NCBI GenBank assembly: GCA_937132065.1 | Contig: CAKZNT010000040.1 | Location: forward strand, 17,986 to 81,985 | DNA: 64,000 bases | Direction: 5' to 3' | Source: an uncultured Loktanella sp. | Lineage (GTDB): Bacteria; Pseudomonadota; Alphaproteobacteria; Rhodobacterales; Rhodobacteraceae | Shown here: one piece after another, positions 15,574 to 23,479 of the stretch | Position numbering within the stretch: position 1 is the stretch's first letter | How the letters are laid out: each line of letters starts with the position of its first letter | Notes under the pieces: model-generated | The model's input: the letters and a program-made list of their open reading frames with translations, nothing else | Database searches by the model: none | Told to the model about the DNA's origin: nothing | Position numbers and translations under genes: made by a program

Positions 15574-17370
15574 TCAAAAATTCAATATTCCCGCGGAGAC
15601 CTTGTTAAGGTCACGTTCCAATTGTGACTGAAGCCGATTTATTCTGACAAGAGTATCTTGGCGCGTTTGAAATGCCTTTAAAAAGAGTTTTTGCCGTGCG
15701 GCAAATTTCTTGTTGTGTGCAACATTTTCTTTGGACTTGTTCTTAAAAACGAGAAGCGGCTCGGCAATTTCAAGCCGTTCGATGCTGCCAATGGAAAGGG
15801 ACGGGCTTCGTATGTCGGTTGCCGTTTCTCTCCAGTATTTTTGAATTACCGGAGATTGCAGATACATGAACAGCATACGTGGATCGCAGGCTGGTCTTCC
15901 AATTTGGTCTGCTGATTTGGTGCGAGCCCGCAAAATCATTACGGATTGGCCCGCCCATACTTTTAGATCGCTTCCGTCATCGCCAAGTTTTGGAACGTAG
16001 TAGGCGACGCGACCAACAGGGCCGCGATGAGCAAGTAGAATATCTCCAGGGCTGAGTTCCTGCTCTTCAAGCTTGTCGGCTTTTGTAGTCATCACCAAAA
16101 GCTGTCGAGAGGTCTCTGCAATCTCTCCCAATTCGGTAATGTCGCCGGCACGCACTTCGGTTATTGGGAAATCCCCGTTGGAATCATGGCGGGTCGTTTT
16201 TGGGCGAATAACATCGAACAGGTCTGCCAACCGTGTTCTGACTGGCCTATGCAGGTTTTCAAATATCTTCTGAAGCTCATTGCCGGCTGTAGGACCGTTT
16301 CCGAGGTATTTGGATGGTAGTAGGACACCTTGAAGGTTTTCTATTTCGGCAGGACTAATTGTCTGGTTCGCCCCCCGAAGTTCCCTTGCTTCAAATTCAA
16401 ACTGCTGCGGGAGACGGTTCGCACTTTTCATTATAACATTATCATAATGCTGGTCTGCGGCACCAAGCTCGACTGCAAAGCGGGTTATTTTTTTTAGATC
16501 ATGAATCGCGGCGACACTCCGCATTCTGCCAGATTTCCGAAGAATTTTTCGCGTGTGTGCCCTGGACCGTTTTGGTGTTGTCAGGAAGTCATGAGAAACA
16601 AAAGCCAACGATGACGATGGCCGCGTTGCAAGGTAGGCCAGCATGACGCTTTCTAGATCAAATTTCTTATTGTCGACCGCGCGTGGAATTTTGGTTTTAC
16701 GAATGCTGGGTTCGATTTCGTCGTCTTTTTTTTGATAACCAGACCAATCGTCAGAGGTAAAGACAGCAGGGGGGCAGGTAACCTCAAGGCCAGGTGCCGT
16801 GATAGTAGGTTCGTCGTCAACATCATCGTCAGTGTCTATGACTTCTGTTTCCCACGGCGTCCCAGTTTCAACGTGAATAGGTAATTCCAGAAAAAGTGCT
16901 GTAACCGCTACGAGAGATAAATCCGCCTCAATCCCCGCGTATACTACAGGAGCTGGCGCTCTGTCGCGCCGAGTAGGGCGGGAGACCGTGTTGGCATAGG
17001 TTAAACATGCCACAATTGCTGCAGGGAATGAGAAACGGATGACTTTGTATGGGCCGCAATATTTAAGAGTGTCCTCAATCAACTGAGTGTTAATCAATGC
17101 ATTCTCGATATTCGCATTCGAAATTAGGCTGATCACGGCCTTCACGCGATCAGCCTGCTCAAAGCTCTCGATGAGGCTTGCGACATAAGTAAGGTCTAGC
17201 TCGCGGGAAATGGTTGGCGTCTGCGTTTTTATATTGAAGCGTGTTTCAACATCATTGAGCGCCTTTAAGTTTGTCTTCCCTGCGCGTTTTCGGATTGCAT
17301 GCTGCAATAGTTGAGTAATGTCCTCAATCGTCGAAAAGTCGAAGGCAACGATTTTTTCGGCAAAACTCAT
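15574..17370 (-). CDS. Degenerate N6-methyltransferase-like domain fused to an HsdS-like target-recognition domain
   Basis: A 598-residue protein; the ATG at 17370 has GGGGAG upstream. Residues about 140-300 resemble the core of a type I/ISP N6-adenine methylase: VVYAGIEADLSLVAVTALFLELP (143-165) matches the GxE motif, and LAFVSHDFL (255-263) the strand after the catalytic loop. The catalytic NPPY/F is replaced by CPPA (199-202), and no DxxxGxG SAM motif is evident, so it is probably inactive. Residues about 380-560 look like an HsdS recognition domain (ITEVRAGDI, LSPGDILLAHRGPVGRVAYY, SPSLSIGSIERLEIAEPL), with a helical tail. It is divergent from tnsABC across a 785-bp structured gap. It may be a DNA-recognition factor for the transposon or a remnant of a restriction system. 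Confidence 0.65.
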   Translation of the reverse strand: MSFAEKIVAFDFSTIEDITQLLQHAIRKRAGKTNLKALNDVETRFNIKTQTPTISRELDLTYVASLIESFEQADRVKAVISLISNANIENALINTQLIEDTLKYCGPYKVIRFSFPAAIVACLTYANTVSRPTRRDRAPAPVVYAGIEADLSLVAVTALFLELPIHVETGTPWETEVIDTDDDVDDEPTITAPGLEVTCPPAVFTSDDWSGYQKKDDEIEPSIRKTKIPRAVDNKKFDLESVMLAYLATRPSSSLAFVSHDFLTTPKRSRAHTRKILRKSGRMRSVAAIHDLKKITRFAVELGAADQHYDNVIMKSANRLPQQFEFEARELRGANQTISPAEIENLQGVLLPSKYLGNGPTAGNELQKIFENLHRPVRTRLADLFDVIRPKTTRHDSNGDFPITEVRAGDITELGEIAETSRQLLVMTTKADKLEEQELSPGDILLAHRGPVGRVAYYVPKLGDDGSDLKVWAGQSVMILRARTKSADQIGRPACDPRMLFMYLQSPVIQKYWRETATDIRSPSLSIGSIERLEIAEPLLVFKNKSKENVAHNKKFAARQKLFLKAFQTRQDTLVRINRLQSQLERDLNKVSAGILNF

Positions 17371-17484
17371 ACAGCGCTCCCCAGCGTTTAGCTTGATTAA
17401 GCAAAGACGCGAGTCTGCCTTAAATGTCAAAGTAGAACTGAAGGTCTAGAATAGCGTCCAACAGGAAGCTGTAAATTTCTTCGA

Positions 17485-17505
17485 TTCTATCAGTGTCTGA
17501 TAGAA
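17485..17505. promoter_or_regulatory. Perfect palindrome, candidate operator
   Basis: The arms are TTCTATCAG and CTGATAGAA around a 3-base centre (TGT), 9 bp each and perfect. It lies 115 bases upstream of the methylase-like gene start and is followed by a short T-run. The shape suits a dimeric repressor; a weak terminator is the alternative. Confidence 0.5.
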
Positions 17506-17791
17506 GTTTTTTCAGCACAGCTACATCGCTAGAACCGCGGACACCTTCCTGCTATTGATTGGTTGTCACGTGAAAAGACGAAGCGAAAAGGTTGTATTTG
17601 TCAGATACACAACTTGCGAAAAACGAGAGGCTCAGAATCCTCGCAACATATTGATTTAGAAGGATGATTTGACTCGAATCGATATGTGTGAAAACGCTGA
17701 AAGCCTACCCAAAACACGTGGTTCTACTACTCATGTAGGGCCGCTCAACTAAAATGCCGAAAGGAGCGAGCAATGAAATAACAGGGCAAAG

Positions 17792-17827
17792 AAAAGGGCT
17801 TAACTGCGCTAACAGTCAAACCCTTTT
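17792..17827. terminator. Long interrupted stem-loop, possible terminator
   Basis: The arms AAAAGGG (17792-17798) and CCCTTTT (17821-17827) pair, and the interior continues with TT/AA and ACTG/CAGT around a 6-base loop, with single mismatches between. On the plus strand it ends in TTTTG. It could end a short transcript or shield tnsA from read-through. Confidence 0.5.
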
Positions 17828-17922
17828 GTGACTGGAAATCCAGCTACCACACATGAACTGATAGTTCATAGCAGCCTTCGAGGCAACGGATTTCCCTCAA
17901 TATGAGCACGTCACGCATGAGT

Positions 17923-17999
17923 GACCGATCGCTGGTAACGCCAACGACCGGTCGCCTCTGCCTAGATGAAATGCAGTGCCGGTCGGCGAAATGACCGGA
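17923..17999. repeat. Four copies of a GACCG(G/A) motif upstream of tnsA
   Basis: The copies are GACCGATC (17923), CGACCGGTCG (17945, a perfect palindrome), GCCGGTCGGC (17978) and GACCGGA (17993). They lie 157-233 bases before the tnsA ATG. They could be binding sites for a regulator of transposition genes. They are too short and irregular for a CRISPR array. Confidence 0.4.
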
Positions 18000-18155
18000 A
18001 CCCCAATCATATTCTTGGCTCAAAATTCCCGCTCAAATTTTTCTGCGTGAATTAAGCCAAGCCCCCTCGTGAATTTCGATCAAGCGCCTGGAAGGCCACG
18101 ATCCAAATTACATCGAATTCAGCTGGAAATTCCGATTTCCAGAATTGGAGAAGCT

Positions 18156-18914
18156 ATGTCACTTGATGATATTGACGACGTCGAAACCCTCTATGGGATT
18201 AAGAAACTACCTCGCCAGTCTAAGATTGAGCTACGCGAAATTCATGGAGTTTTGCCAAGCCGCCACGACCGAAACCCAATTAGAACTAGCGCCACGTCAC
18301 AAACCTCGACATTCGTATACAAAGTTGCGGCGACGGGCTTCAAAGAGGAAATCGGGCTTGTAGAGAGTCAGGCCGAGGTCGCTGTGGGCGAAGAGCTTTT
18401 GCTCTCACCAGAGACCTATGATGTTGAGTTCCAGCCACTTACATTCGACTACGAATATCCGAAAGGGCGCACAAAACCGCACACAATTGATATTCGGCTG
18501 ACCACGATCTCTGGCCGGCGGGTGTTAGTTTTTGTTCGCTATGAGGAGAGCCTACTAAAGCCAAAAGTGTGGGATGAGATCGAAGCAATTCGGGCTGCTT
18601 ACCCCCGAACAGAGGCAGATGATTTCATTGTCATCAATGCGAATGATTACACGCGTCCAAGGCGTGAAAACCTTCGCAGGATGCATCGATTGGTGATGTT
18701 TCAGCCGGACGATTTGGCCGACGAAATGGTTTTTGAAGCAGTTCAAGAACTGAAGACGCTGTGGCTAATGAAGGATCTTTGCAAGGCAATGAACCTTTCG
18801 AAAGCCCGCGTTTTCCAGTCCTGCCTTCGGTTGATCGCTAGAGGCCGACTTGGCGCCAACATGGACGCAGTCATTTGTCATCATTCACGGATCTGGAGGA
18901 CCGAAACATGCTGA
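18156..18914 (+). CDS. tnsA: TnsA-like endonuclease of a Tn7-like transposon
   Basis: A 252-residue TnsA homologue; in Tn7, TnsA cuts the 5' ends so that the element moves by cut-and-paste. The ATG at 18156 has GGAG 5 bases upstream and is preferred over a GTG 29 codons earlier. The N-terminal restriction-enzyme-like fold is recognisable: VESQAEVAVGE with E74, VEFQPLTFDYEYP, then HTIDIRL with D112. Where TnsA has Q-x-K, this protein reads F-V-R (126-128), so the usual catalytic lysine is replaced by arginine. The C-terminal part (about 190-252) is the helical domain that contacts TnsC in Tn7. The stop overlaps tnsB by 7 bases. Family is clear; nuclease activity is uncertain. Confidence 0.8.
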   Translation: MSLDDIDDVETLYGIKKLPRQSKIELREIHGVLPSRHDRNPIRTSATSQTSTFVYKVAATGFKEEIGLVESQAEVAVGEELLLSPETYDVEFQPLTFDYEYPKGRTKPHTIDIRLTTISGRRVLVFVRYEESLLKPKVWDEIEAIRAAYPRTEADDFIVINANDYTRPRRENLRRMHRLVMFQPDDLADEMVFEAVQELKTLWLMKDLCKAMNLSKARVFQSCLRLIARGRLGANMDAVICHHSRIWRTETC

Positions 18915-21088
18915 AACCAAAATACAACATCGCGCGTGGGATGGAGTTTTCTCATCCCAGTGCGGGGAAGCAGGTCGTTACTCAAAGCAAGAATGGTGCC
19001 TACCATGCGGTGAGCGTCGAGACTGGGCAAACCTCTGTTTTGACCTATCGAGAGATGATTTCGACGTTGAGCCGTCCTGGCACGTCTGCCGCTAACGGTC
19101 ATAAGAGTTTTGCCGCTGGAAGTGCGCGTATTCGCGATGGTGGTTTGCACCATGAAGCGCAGCTTACGCCTAAAGTGCGTCAACAAAAGAGGTTTCTTGG
19201 CGCTGTAATGCGCGGGATCAAAGAGTTAGAAGATGGAGGACTTCGCATTTACGCGACGGGTCTCAACGACTTAGAAACGCGGAAAGAGATCGCTGCGATT
19301 GCGCGTCAGGAATATACCGAGCACCCTATTGCGGTAGTTATGCGAGGTGGTTCGATTTCGTTTTTGGCGGTGATGCCTGCTGGTCGAACACTCATGCAGA
19401 AATACGAACAATGGGTGGAATCTGGGTATGACGACATGGTTCTTCCCGACCACTCTCATTTTCGTGGCAATCGGACAAACCACGGAGTTTGCCAGCGTCT
19501 TTACGAGCTGATTTCGGAGGCCATTGAAAGTGTTTACCTCGATACGAGGAAACCAACGCCTGCAGCAGTTCTAAGAAAACATACCGACTTGGTCGTTGTT
19601 GAAAATGAATCTCGTCGACGCAACGATCTTAAAGAACTGAAAGCGGTCGCCCACAAAACCATTACGCGCCAAATCAAGAACCTAAATAAGACGGCCGTTG
19701 ATATTGCGCGAGAGGGTGAGCGATGGGCTTTGAATAACCGAACAAGTGGGTCGACTGATTATCGATCGCTTATGATCGGTGAGGAGGTCGAAATTGACGA
19801 GTGCAAACTGTCATTGATTGTGGAGGCGCGGAGGAAAGGGATTTGGGACCGCTTAAGCCCCGAGCAGCAAGAGGCCCTCGAAGAAATTGATGAGATTATC
19901 AAAACCCGAATTTGGCTTGTCTTGATGCTTGATGTTGCAACTCGCAACCCACTTGGTTGGGCATTGACGGATACACCCTCTCATGAGGTAACTTTGGAAG
20001 TTATCAGAATGGCAACGCGTGATAAAACACGTGAAGCGCGTAAATACGGGTGTGAGTGCGAGCCGATGCCTGCTGTTGGTATCGGCTGTATGAAGGGCGA
20101 TAACGGGACTGGTCTCCGAAATTCAGAAGTGAAATCGACTGCCAGCGGAATTCGAACGCAGACTGTTGATGCGCGCACCTATCGTGGCGTCGATAAGCCC
20201 TATGTCGAGCGGATTTTTGGCACGATCGAAAGTGTGCTGATCAGTATGCTTACCGGTTACACAGGGCGTCGTGCAGGGCAGGTGCCTGGATATGACCCAA
20301 TCGCAAGTGGCGTCCTTGATGTCGAAGAGCTCTACGGGATCATCACGCGCTACTTGATCGACGTGTATCCCCAGGAGCGTCACTACGGTGTGACAATGAT
20401 GGGCGCACGGCCAGCTAACATGGCAAGAGCAGTAAATGATGAATACGGGTGCATTCTTCCACCTGCCGATCATGACAGACGGATTCAGCTTGGGTGGTCG
20501 GATGAGGCCAAAGTCACAGATGATGGGGTCAAGTTTTTGAACCTGCCTTACAATTCGAAAGACCTTCAAGACGTCCGTGATGCGGTAAAAGGTAAAGTCA
20601 CTGTCTTTGTCGATCCCGACAACATTGCCAGTGCCACGATTTTGGTGGTTGGGCGCCCGGAGCCGATCCTGGTTGAGTTGACTTGGACCGCGATGCGAGA
20701 CTTGACGTTACACGAATTTTTGGACGTCGCACTTCAGGCCCGCAAGGAAGCACCCGAAGAAACGCGGCTGATCGAAAGTCATCTCGCTAAGGTCCGCGGT
20801 GATCTCGAAGCTGACATGACGCAAAAGATGCGTGAGCGAAAAGTGCCGCGAAGCTTTCACACGTGGCCTGAAGCGCTCAAAAAGGCTCAAGTTATTCGTA
20901 GGGGCATGCAGGATCTGCGCCAGTCGGAGCCAATGGCTGGGACAGTTCAGGCTGGACGTATCATGGACGCTGTGCGTGATGATTTGCCCGACCACGGCAC
21001 CGCGCAGATCGAAGATCAGGCCAATGAGATCATCACGCCAGAAACGGCTAAGTTTGCGCCCCCCAAAAACACAGGAAAACTGTCATGA
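18908..21088 (+). CDS. tnsB: TnsB/TniA-type DDE transposase
   Basis: A 726-residue transposase that binds the element ends and performs 3' cutting and strand transfer. I chose the ATG at 18908 with GGAGG 8 bases upstream; a TTG 11 codons earlier is weaker. The integrase catalytic triad is complete: D297 (EVEIDEC), D398 (KGDNGTG) and E434 (KPYVERIF), with the D-x35-E spacing typical of the superfamily. A helix-turn-helix-rich N-terminal half precedes it, and a Mu-type C-terminal barrel (VTVFVDPDNIASATI) follows. A C-terminal tail of about 130 residues probably contacts TnsC. The gene overlaps tnsA by 7 bases and tnsC by 4. Confidence 0.93.
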   Translation: MLKPKYNIARGMEFSHPSAGKQVVTQSKNGAYHAVSVETGQTSVLTYREMISTLSRPGTSAANGHKSFAAGSARIRDGGLHHEAQLTPKVRQQKRFLGAVMRGIKELEDGGLRIYATGLNDLETRKEIAAIARQEYTEHPIAVVMRGGSISFLAVMPAGRTLMQKYEQWVESGYDDMVLPDHSHFRGNRTNHGVCQRLYELISEAIESVYLDTRKPTPAAVLRKHTDLVVVENESRRRNDLKELKAVAHKTITRQIKNLNKTAVDIAREGERWALNNRTSGSTDYRSLMIGEEVEIDECKLSLIVEARRKGIWDRLSPEQQEALEEIDEIIKTRIWLVLMLDVATRNPLGWALTDTPSHEVTLEVIRMATRDKTREARKYGCECEPMPAVGIGCMKGDNGTGLRNSEVKSTASGIRTQTVDARTYRGVDKPYVERIFGTIESVLISMLTGYTGRRAGQVPGYDPIASGVLDVEELYGIITRYLIDVYPQERHYGVTMMGARPANMARAVNDEYGCILPPADHDRRIQLGWSDEAKVTDDGVKFLNLPYNSKDLQDVRDAVKGKVTVFVDPDNIASATILVVGRPEPILVELTWTAMRDLTLHEFLDVALQARKEAPEETRLIESHLAKVRGDLEADMTQKMRERKVPRSFHTWPEALKKAQVIRRGMQDLRQSEPMAGTVQAGRIMDAVRDDLPDHGTAQIEDQANEIITPETAKFAPPKNTGKLS

Positions 21089-22104
21089 GTTTCATTCAAG
21101 AAAAAACGTTTGCCGTCACGAAAACCCTTCAGGGCGCCCACTATGCGTTTGAGAGGGCCAAAGAACTTCGCGCTGGCATGGAGTGGATGATTACGGATTA
21201 CGCTGCCAAGGCGGCCAACGAGAGGCCGTTTGAGGCGCGCGGTCTAATTGTTACGGGACCATCACGCACCGGGAAGTCGGATGAAATCGCAAACATGCTG
21301 AGCGCTGTAAATGACGGTTCCACAATTATGCCAGACGGTCGCCCCGCAATGATCGAGAAGGTTACATTGAGTGGTTCCTTAAGCTTCAAGGAACTCGGCA
21401 AAAGGACCCTGAAAGATGCGCTTGGTTATGGCGTCAACGGTTCGGATAAATTGGCCAGCCGTTCAAACCAAGACGACGTATGGGACAAGGTCTTTTTTCA
21501 AGCGAAAGAGCAGGGGGTCATTGGTATCCATTTCGATGAATGCCAACACATCTTTTCGGGTAAAAGCGCTGCAGTCCGGCGGGTTGTTCTGGATAGTTTC
21601 AAGTCTTTGCTCAAGCGGACAGATTGGCCGTTGATGTTGATCTTGTCTGGGGTCGATGATTTGACCGCTTATGTATCTGAGGAAGAGCAACTTTCTTACC
21701 TTCTGCGACCGATCGAATTCGGTGAAATCCGATCATACAATCAGGCCGACCTGAGTGAGATCAATGACCTTTGCCACCTCTATGCCGGCAAAGTTGATAT
21801 GATTTTTCCTAAGGATTTATGGACGGAAGACTTCTTCAAGCGATTGGCATTTAGTTCAGGAAATCGCTGGGGTCTATTGATTGAGCTTGTGATCAGCGCA
21901 CTGAAAATCGCTCATGCAGCTGATGCCGATCATGTTGGCAGGTCAAGTTTTTGCAGGGCATTCACCGATCGAACCGCGTTCCCAATCGGACATTCTCCTT
22001 TTGTGACGGATGACTATGAAGCTGCGTTCGACACCCAAAAGATCTTGGATATGGTTCGGCGGAAAGAGGTCGCAGCGAAGGCCAAGGCGCAAAAGGCGAA
22101 ATAA
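21085..22104 (+). CDS. tnsC: TnsC/TniB-type AAA+ ATPase regulator of transposition
   Basis: A 339-residue AAA+ ATPase that links target choice by TniQ to the transposase. Walker A is GPSRTGKS (58-65), Walker B is GIHFDECQH with D151-E152, and LILSGVDDL fits sensor 1. The ATG overlaps the tnsB stop by 4 bases. No tniQ follows: the gene is succeeded by a rho-independent terminator and then the right-end repeats. Transcription therefore runs out toward the transposon end, whereas in Tn7 and Tn5053 the transposase genes start beside an end and read inward. Confidence 0.92.
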   Translation: MSFIQEKTFAVTKTLQGAHYAFERAKELRAGMEWMITDYAAKAANERPFEARGLIVTGPSRTGKSDEIANMLSAVNDGSTIMPDGRPAMIEKVTLSGSLSFKELGKRTLKDALGYGVNGSDKLASRSNQDDVWDKVFFQAKEQGVIGIHFDECQHIFSGKSAAVRRVVLDSFKSLLKRTDWPLMLILSGVDDLTAYVSEEEQLSYLLRPIEFGEIRSYNQADLSEINDLCHLYAGKVDMIFPKDLWTEDFFKRLAFSSGNRWGLLIELVISALKIAHAADADHVGRSSFCRAFTDRTAFPIGHSPFVTDDYEAAFDTQKILDMVRRKEVAAKAKAQKAK

Positions 22105-22139
22105 GTTTCGACACACCTCAATCTGTTTCGTTATTGAAG

Positions 22140-22163
22140 CCCGCGCATTGCGCGGGTTTTTTT
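22140..22163 (+). terminator. Terminator of the tnsABC operon
   Basis: The stem CCCGCGC (22140-22146) pairs with GCGCGGG (22150-22156) around ATT, followed by seven T. It lies 35 bases after tnsC and insulates the chromosomal genes to the right. Confidence 0.92.
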
Positions 22164-22192
22164 ATGTGGATAGACTGAATTTAACACTGAGG

Positions 22193-22322
22193 ATTTGCAT
22201 GCTTATGCGTTAAATTTGCATGGTTATGGAGGACTCGCCATTGGCGCGCGCTTTATTCCTTATTAATCAAGGGCTTACCAATGCTCCCTATTGATTCTAT
22301 TGGGAAATTTGCACTCTTATGG
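22193..22322 (+). repeat. Three direct repeats at the right transposon end, probable TnsB binding sites
   Basis: Copies are ATTTGCATGCTTATGC (22193-22208), ATTTGCATGGTTATGG (22214-22229) and ATTTGCACTCTTATGG (22307-22322). The first two are 21 bp apart, about two helical turns; the third ends 10 bp before the candidate terminus. The arrangement of outer and inner sites inside a TGTCAG end matches transposase-binding arrays of the Tn7 family. Confidence 0.75.
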
Positions 22323-22337
22323 GCTACTGACAGTGTG
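22323..22337. other. Candidate right terminus (22332) and target-site duplication
   Basis: Read inward from 22332 the complementary strand begins TGTCAGTAGCCC. The next five chromosomal bases, GTGTG (22333-22337), would be the target duplication if the element follows the usual 5-bp rule. The exact boundary needs the left end or an empty site. Confidence 0.55.
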
Positions 22338-22351
22338 TGCGGGTGTCGGCG

Positions 22352-22750
22352 TTAACCGACAGCCCGCGCCATCATAACCCCTGCCCATGCTGCAAATCCG
22401 GTGAGCACCCCGCCCCAGATTGTGTCGACGGCGACCTGTTCAAACGACCAGTCCCGCAGGGTCGCGTAGTTGGTAAATTCGTAGGTTCCGTAGGCCATCA
22501 GGCCCAAGAGCACCCCACCGACGAGCGCCGCCATTGGATCGCCTGCGCGCAGGGCTGGCGCGGAAACGAAGTAGAGCACCCCGCCCACATAGCCGAGATA
22601 GAAGATCAGGGCAGGGACCACCCGAAACGGGTCGGCAAACAGGTGTGCGATGTGGCGGTCAAAGACCGGCTTGACCAGAAGTCGAAGCCCGATCGCATCC
22701 ACCAGAAAGAAAATGACGGCTGTTGCGGCATAGAGGGTCAGGATCTTCAT
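22352..22750 (-). CDS. DUF2177 family membrane protein
   Basis: A 132-residue inner-membrane protein with four predicted membrane segments and the family's central GTYEFTNYATLRDW and DTIWGGVLTG patterns. Function is unknown. It is the last gene of the operon that starts at 27396 and is expected to be under RpoE control; its ATG overlaps the stop of the TspO-like gene by 4 bases. The frame is also open upstream of this ATG, but that part lies inside the TspO-like gene and is rejected. The putative transposon end lies 19 bp downstream of its stop codon, so the 3' end of this gene may be the attachment site. Confidence 0.85.
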   Translation of the reverse strand: MKILTLYAATAVIFFLVDAIGLRLLVKPVFDRHIAHLFADPFRVVPALIFYLGYVGGVLYFVSAPALRAGDPMAALVGGVLLGLMAYGTYEFTNYATLRDWSFEQVAVDTIWGGVLTGFAAWAGVMMARAVG

Positions 22751-23466
22751 GCGCTTGCTCCTTTTGAAAGGGATTTGAAGGTGCGGACCCCTAGCAGGGC
22801 GATTCCGCCGAGTGCCAGTCCGGTGACGGGTAGGTTGAGTGGCGCGGCATTTGCGACGACGACCCCGACTAGCGCCCAGATCACAGCGGCGGGATAACCC
22901 CATTCGCGGGGCCGTGCCGCTTGGGTTACAAGGGCGACAATCAGCACCCCGATGAGGCACAAGATTGCGGCGGCCTGCGCCGACAGGATGCCGTAGCCCC
23001 CCAAGAGCACCCCGATGCCGACCCCTGTGGCCGCCGTGAGCCAGCCTGCGTAAAGCGCGACAGGGCGCGCCTGATAGGCGGGCGCACTTTTGCCGGCTTG
23101 CAAGAGCGCCCTGATCGCAGTGGCGGCCATGACGATGATCATCGCGGTCGCAAGGATTGGCGCCGCATTTGCCGCCGCCAGCCAGAAACATCCGATGACG
23201 AGGCTGACGAGAAGAGGTGTCCGCATCGCCCGCCAGTCAGGGTCGGTTGCCGCATTCAAAACCCCGTAACCCGCCCCGACGATCAACCAGACATAGATCA
23301 GCCCCCAGATAGAGAAGGCATAGCCTGCTGGCTGCACAGGTGGATTTTCGATTACGACTGGAAACTGCCCTTCGGTGAACCCGTTGAACCCAAGCGTAAC
23401 GAAAGGCGACAAAGCGAATGCGATGGCGGCAACGAGGGTGGCGATAGCAAGTGATCTTGATGACAT
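22747..23466 (-). CDS. TspO/MBR-like tryptophan-rich membrane protein
   Basis: A 239-residue, very hydrophobic protein with six or seven membrane segments. PAGYAFSIWGLIYVWL near residue 46 and several helix-end tryptophans resemble the tryptophan-rich sensory/TspO-like group, though it is longer than classic TspO (about 160 residues), so homology may be partial. It lies in the RpoE-type operon between the SDR (13-base gap) and the DUF2177 gene (4-base overlap). A role in membrane or tetrapyrrole stress would fit but is inference. Confidence 0.65.
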   Translation of the reverse strand: MSSRSLAIATLVAAIAFALSPFVTLGFNGFTEGQFPVVIENPPVQPAGYAFSIWGLIYVWLIVGAGYGVLNAATDPDWRAMRTPLLVSLVIGCFWLAAANAAPILATAMIIVMAATAIRALLQAGKSAPAYQARPVALYAGWLTAATGVGIGVLLGGYGILSAQAAAILCLIGVLIVALVTQAARPREWGYPAAVIWALVGVVVANAAPLNLPVTGLALGGIALLGVRTFKSLSKGASA

Positions 23467-23479
23467 GATGCGTCCTTTG

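Larger units (their letters stand above)
17371..18155. other. Structured 785-bp intergenic region upstream of tnsA
   Basis: There is no open frame with a credible start. The region contains a perfect 9-bp palindrome (17485-17505), an interrupted 36-base stem-loop (17792-17827), a 6-bp palindrome (17853-17869) and four related GACCG(A/G) motifs (17923-17999). It must hold the divergent promoters for tnsABC and the methylase-like gene. A structured RNA is possible but unproven. Confidence 0.6.
1..22332. mobile_element. Right part of a Tn7-like transposon carrying a defence island
   Basis: The element is inferred from a tniQ fragment at the left edge, tnsA, tnsB and tnsC at 18156-22104, and a candidate right end at 22332 with TnsB-type repeats just inside it. 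Read inward, the end begins TGTCAGTAGCCC, matching the TGT start common in this transposase family. The left end is not in the window: I found no second copy of the terminal sequence or of the ATTTGCA..TTATG repeat outside 22193-22322. Cargo includes a type I restriction operon, a DprA/HAD-PRTase pair and possibly the frc operon. It is not proven that all of 1-22332 is one element; two adjacent islands would look similar. Confidence 0.6.

Noticed and set aside
17923..17999. Possible miniature CRISPR array for an RNA-guided transposon
   Set aside because: The repeated units are only 7-10 bases, unevenly spaced and variable, and no cas gene is present anywhere in the window.
17371..18155. Possible transposon end next to tnsA
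   Set aside because: No copy of the ATTTGCA..TTATG repeat or of the TGTCAG terminus occurs here, while both occur right of tnsC.
22751..23191. Upstream extension of the DUF2177 reading frame by about 147 codons
   Set aside because: It lies inside the TspO-like gene in another frame, is arginine- and glycine-rich without homology, and the ATG at 22750 gives the normal family length.
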